Assembly: GCA_002686525.1 (NCBI GenBank)
Contig: NZDA01000052.1
Span: forward strand, 1-8,037
Source: Methanobacteriota archaeon
Lineage (GTDB): Archaea > Thermoplasmatota > Poseidoniia > Poseidoniales > Thalassarchaeaceae
Length of the DNA: 8,037 nucleotides
Direction of reading: 5' to 3'
The notes beneath the pieces were generated by a model. It had not been told where the DNA came from. It saw only the letters and a list, made by a program, of their open reading frames with translations, and did not search any database. Shown in pieces: positions 7,812-8,037 of this stretch; the stretch's first letter is position 1; every line of letters begins with the position of its first letter. The translations under genes and the position numbers were made by a program.

Positions 7812-8037
7812 AGAATATATATTACTAGAAATCCAAGATAGGTCCCTAAAGCGTTCCCAAGACTCCCAACTAAAATAGCAGGTAGAATTAAATCTTTTCT
7901 ATCAAATGCTTCAGCTAAAGCAATAGCAGATGTTCCACCACCAATGTTTGCTTGACTTGCAATCGAAATCATGTCCCAATCTCTGTAGACTAACCCACCA
8001 ATAATTATAAAAATAAATCCGTGAAAAAGTACTGCTA
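7808..8037 (-). CDS. DUF819-family integral membrane protein (C-terminal fragment)
   Basis: This gene reads leftwards from beyond the window edge to a TAA at 7810-7808, with 75 whole codons visible. The peptide shows a hydrophobic segment at about fragment residues 2-16 (LFHGFIFIIIGGLV), the motif ISIASQANIGGGTSAIALAE (23-42) and a last hydrophobic segment of about 49-75 containing GSLGNALGTYLGF (57-69). The SQANIGG and LGxxxGTYLG elements match the C-terminus of DUF819 inner-membrane proteins, which are transporter-like but without an established substrate to my knowledge. The start and most membrane segments lie outside the window. Its stop codon overlaps the stop of the convergent SGNH gene (shared bases 7808-7811), so no terminator fits between them. 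Family recognition is from memory of the motif and is fairly strong; a transport role in the same pathway is only a guess. Confidence 0.8.
   Translation of the reverse strand, partial: AVLFHGFIFIIIGGLVYRDWDMISIASQANIGGGTSAIALAEAFDRKDLILPAILVGSLGNALGTYLGFLVIYIL

Overview
The window comes from an AT-rich genome of the phylum Bacteroidota, probably a marine member of the Flavobacteriia. The main evidence is a complete SusC/SusD outer-membrane pair, lipoprotein signals of the relaxed Bacteroidota type, an acidic lipoprotein export signal on the SusD protein, and start codons without Shine-Dalgarno sequences. The phylum assignment is firm. The narrower lineage is inference.

Layout. At the left edge is the C-terminal end of a plus-strand M20-family metallopeptidase/amidohydrolase of the AbgB type (1-464). 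It converges, with only 6 bp between stop codons, on a 65-residue minus-strand zinc-ribbon-like protein with nine cysteines (471-668). An 81-bp divergent intergenic region (669-749) follows. Four plus-strand genes then run head to tail: a SusC-like TonB-dependent transporter (750-3959), a SusD-like surface lipoprotein (3964-5385), a lipoprotein of the gamma-glutamyltranspeptidase fold (5429-7033) and an SGNH-hydrolase lipoprotein (7035-7811). A strong intrinsic terminator lies between susD and the third gene, and the start codon of the third gene directly follows its T-tract. The right edge (7808-8037) is the C-terminal end of a minus-strand membrane protein of the DUF819 family, whose stop overlaps the stop of the SGNH gene.

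How the genes may work together. SusC and SusD form a 'pedal-bin' importer for oligomeric nutrients. No glycoside hydrolase or polysaccharide lyase is visible. The nearby enzymes are instead an Ntn-type amide-bond hydrolase, a GDSL/SGNH esterase-like protein and an M20 amidase/peptidase. This suggests a locus for a peptide, acylated amino acid or other amide/ester substrate rather than a classical polysaccharide. That is inference from gene content. The most interesting points are the GGT-like protein, which keeps the catalytic threonine but has lost the arginine and the lid motif used to hold gamma-glutamyl substrates, and the terminator sitting directly on its start codon. I see no mobile element, CRISPR array, RNA gene or prophage signal in the window.
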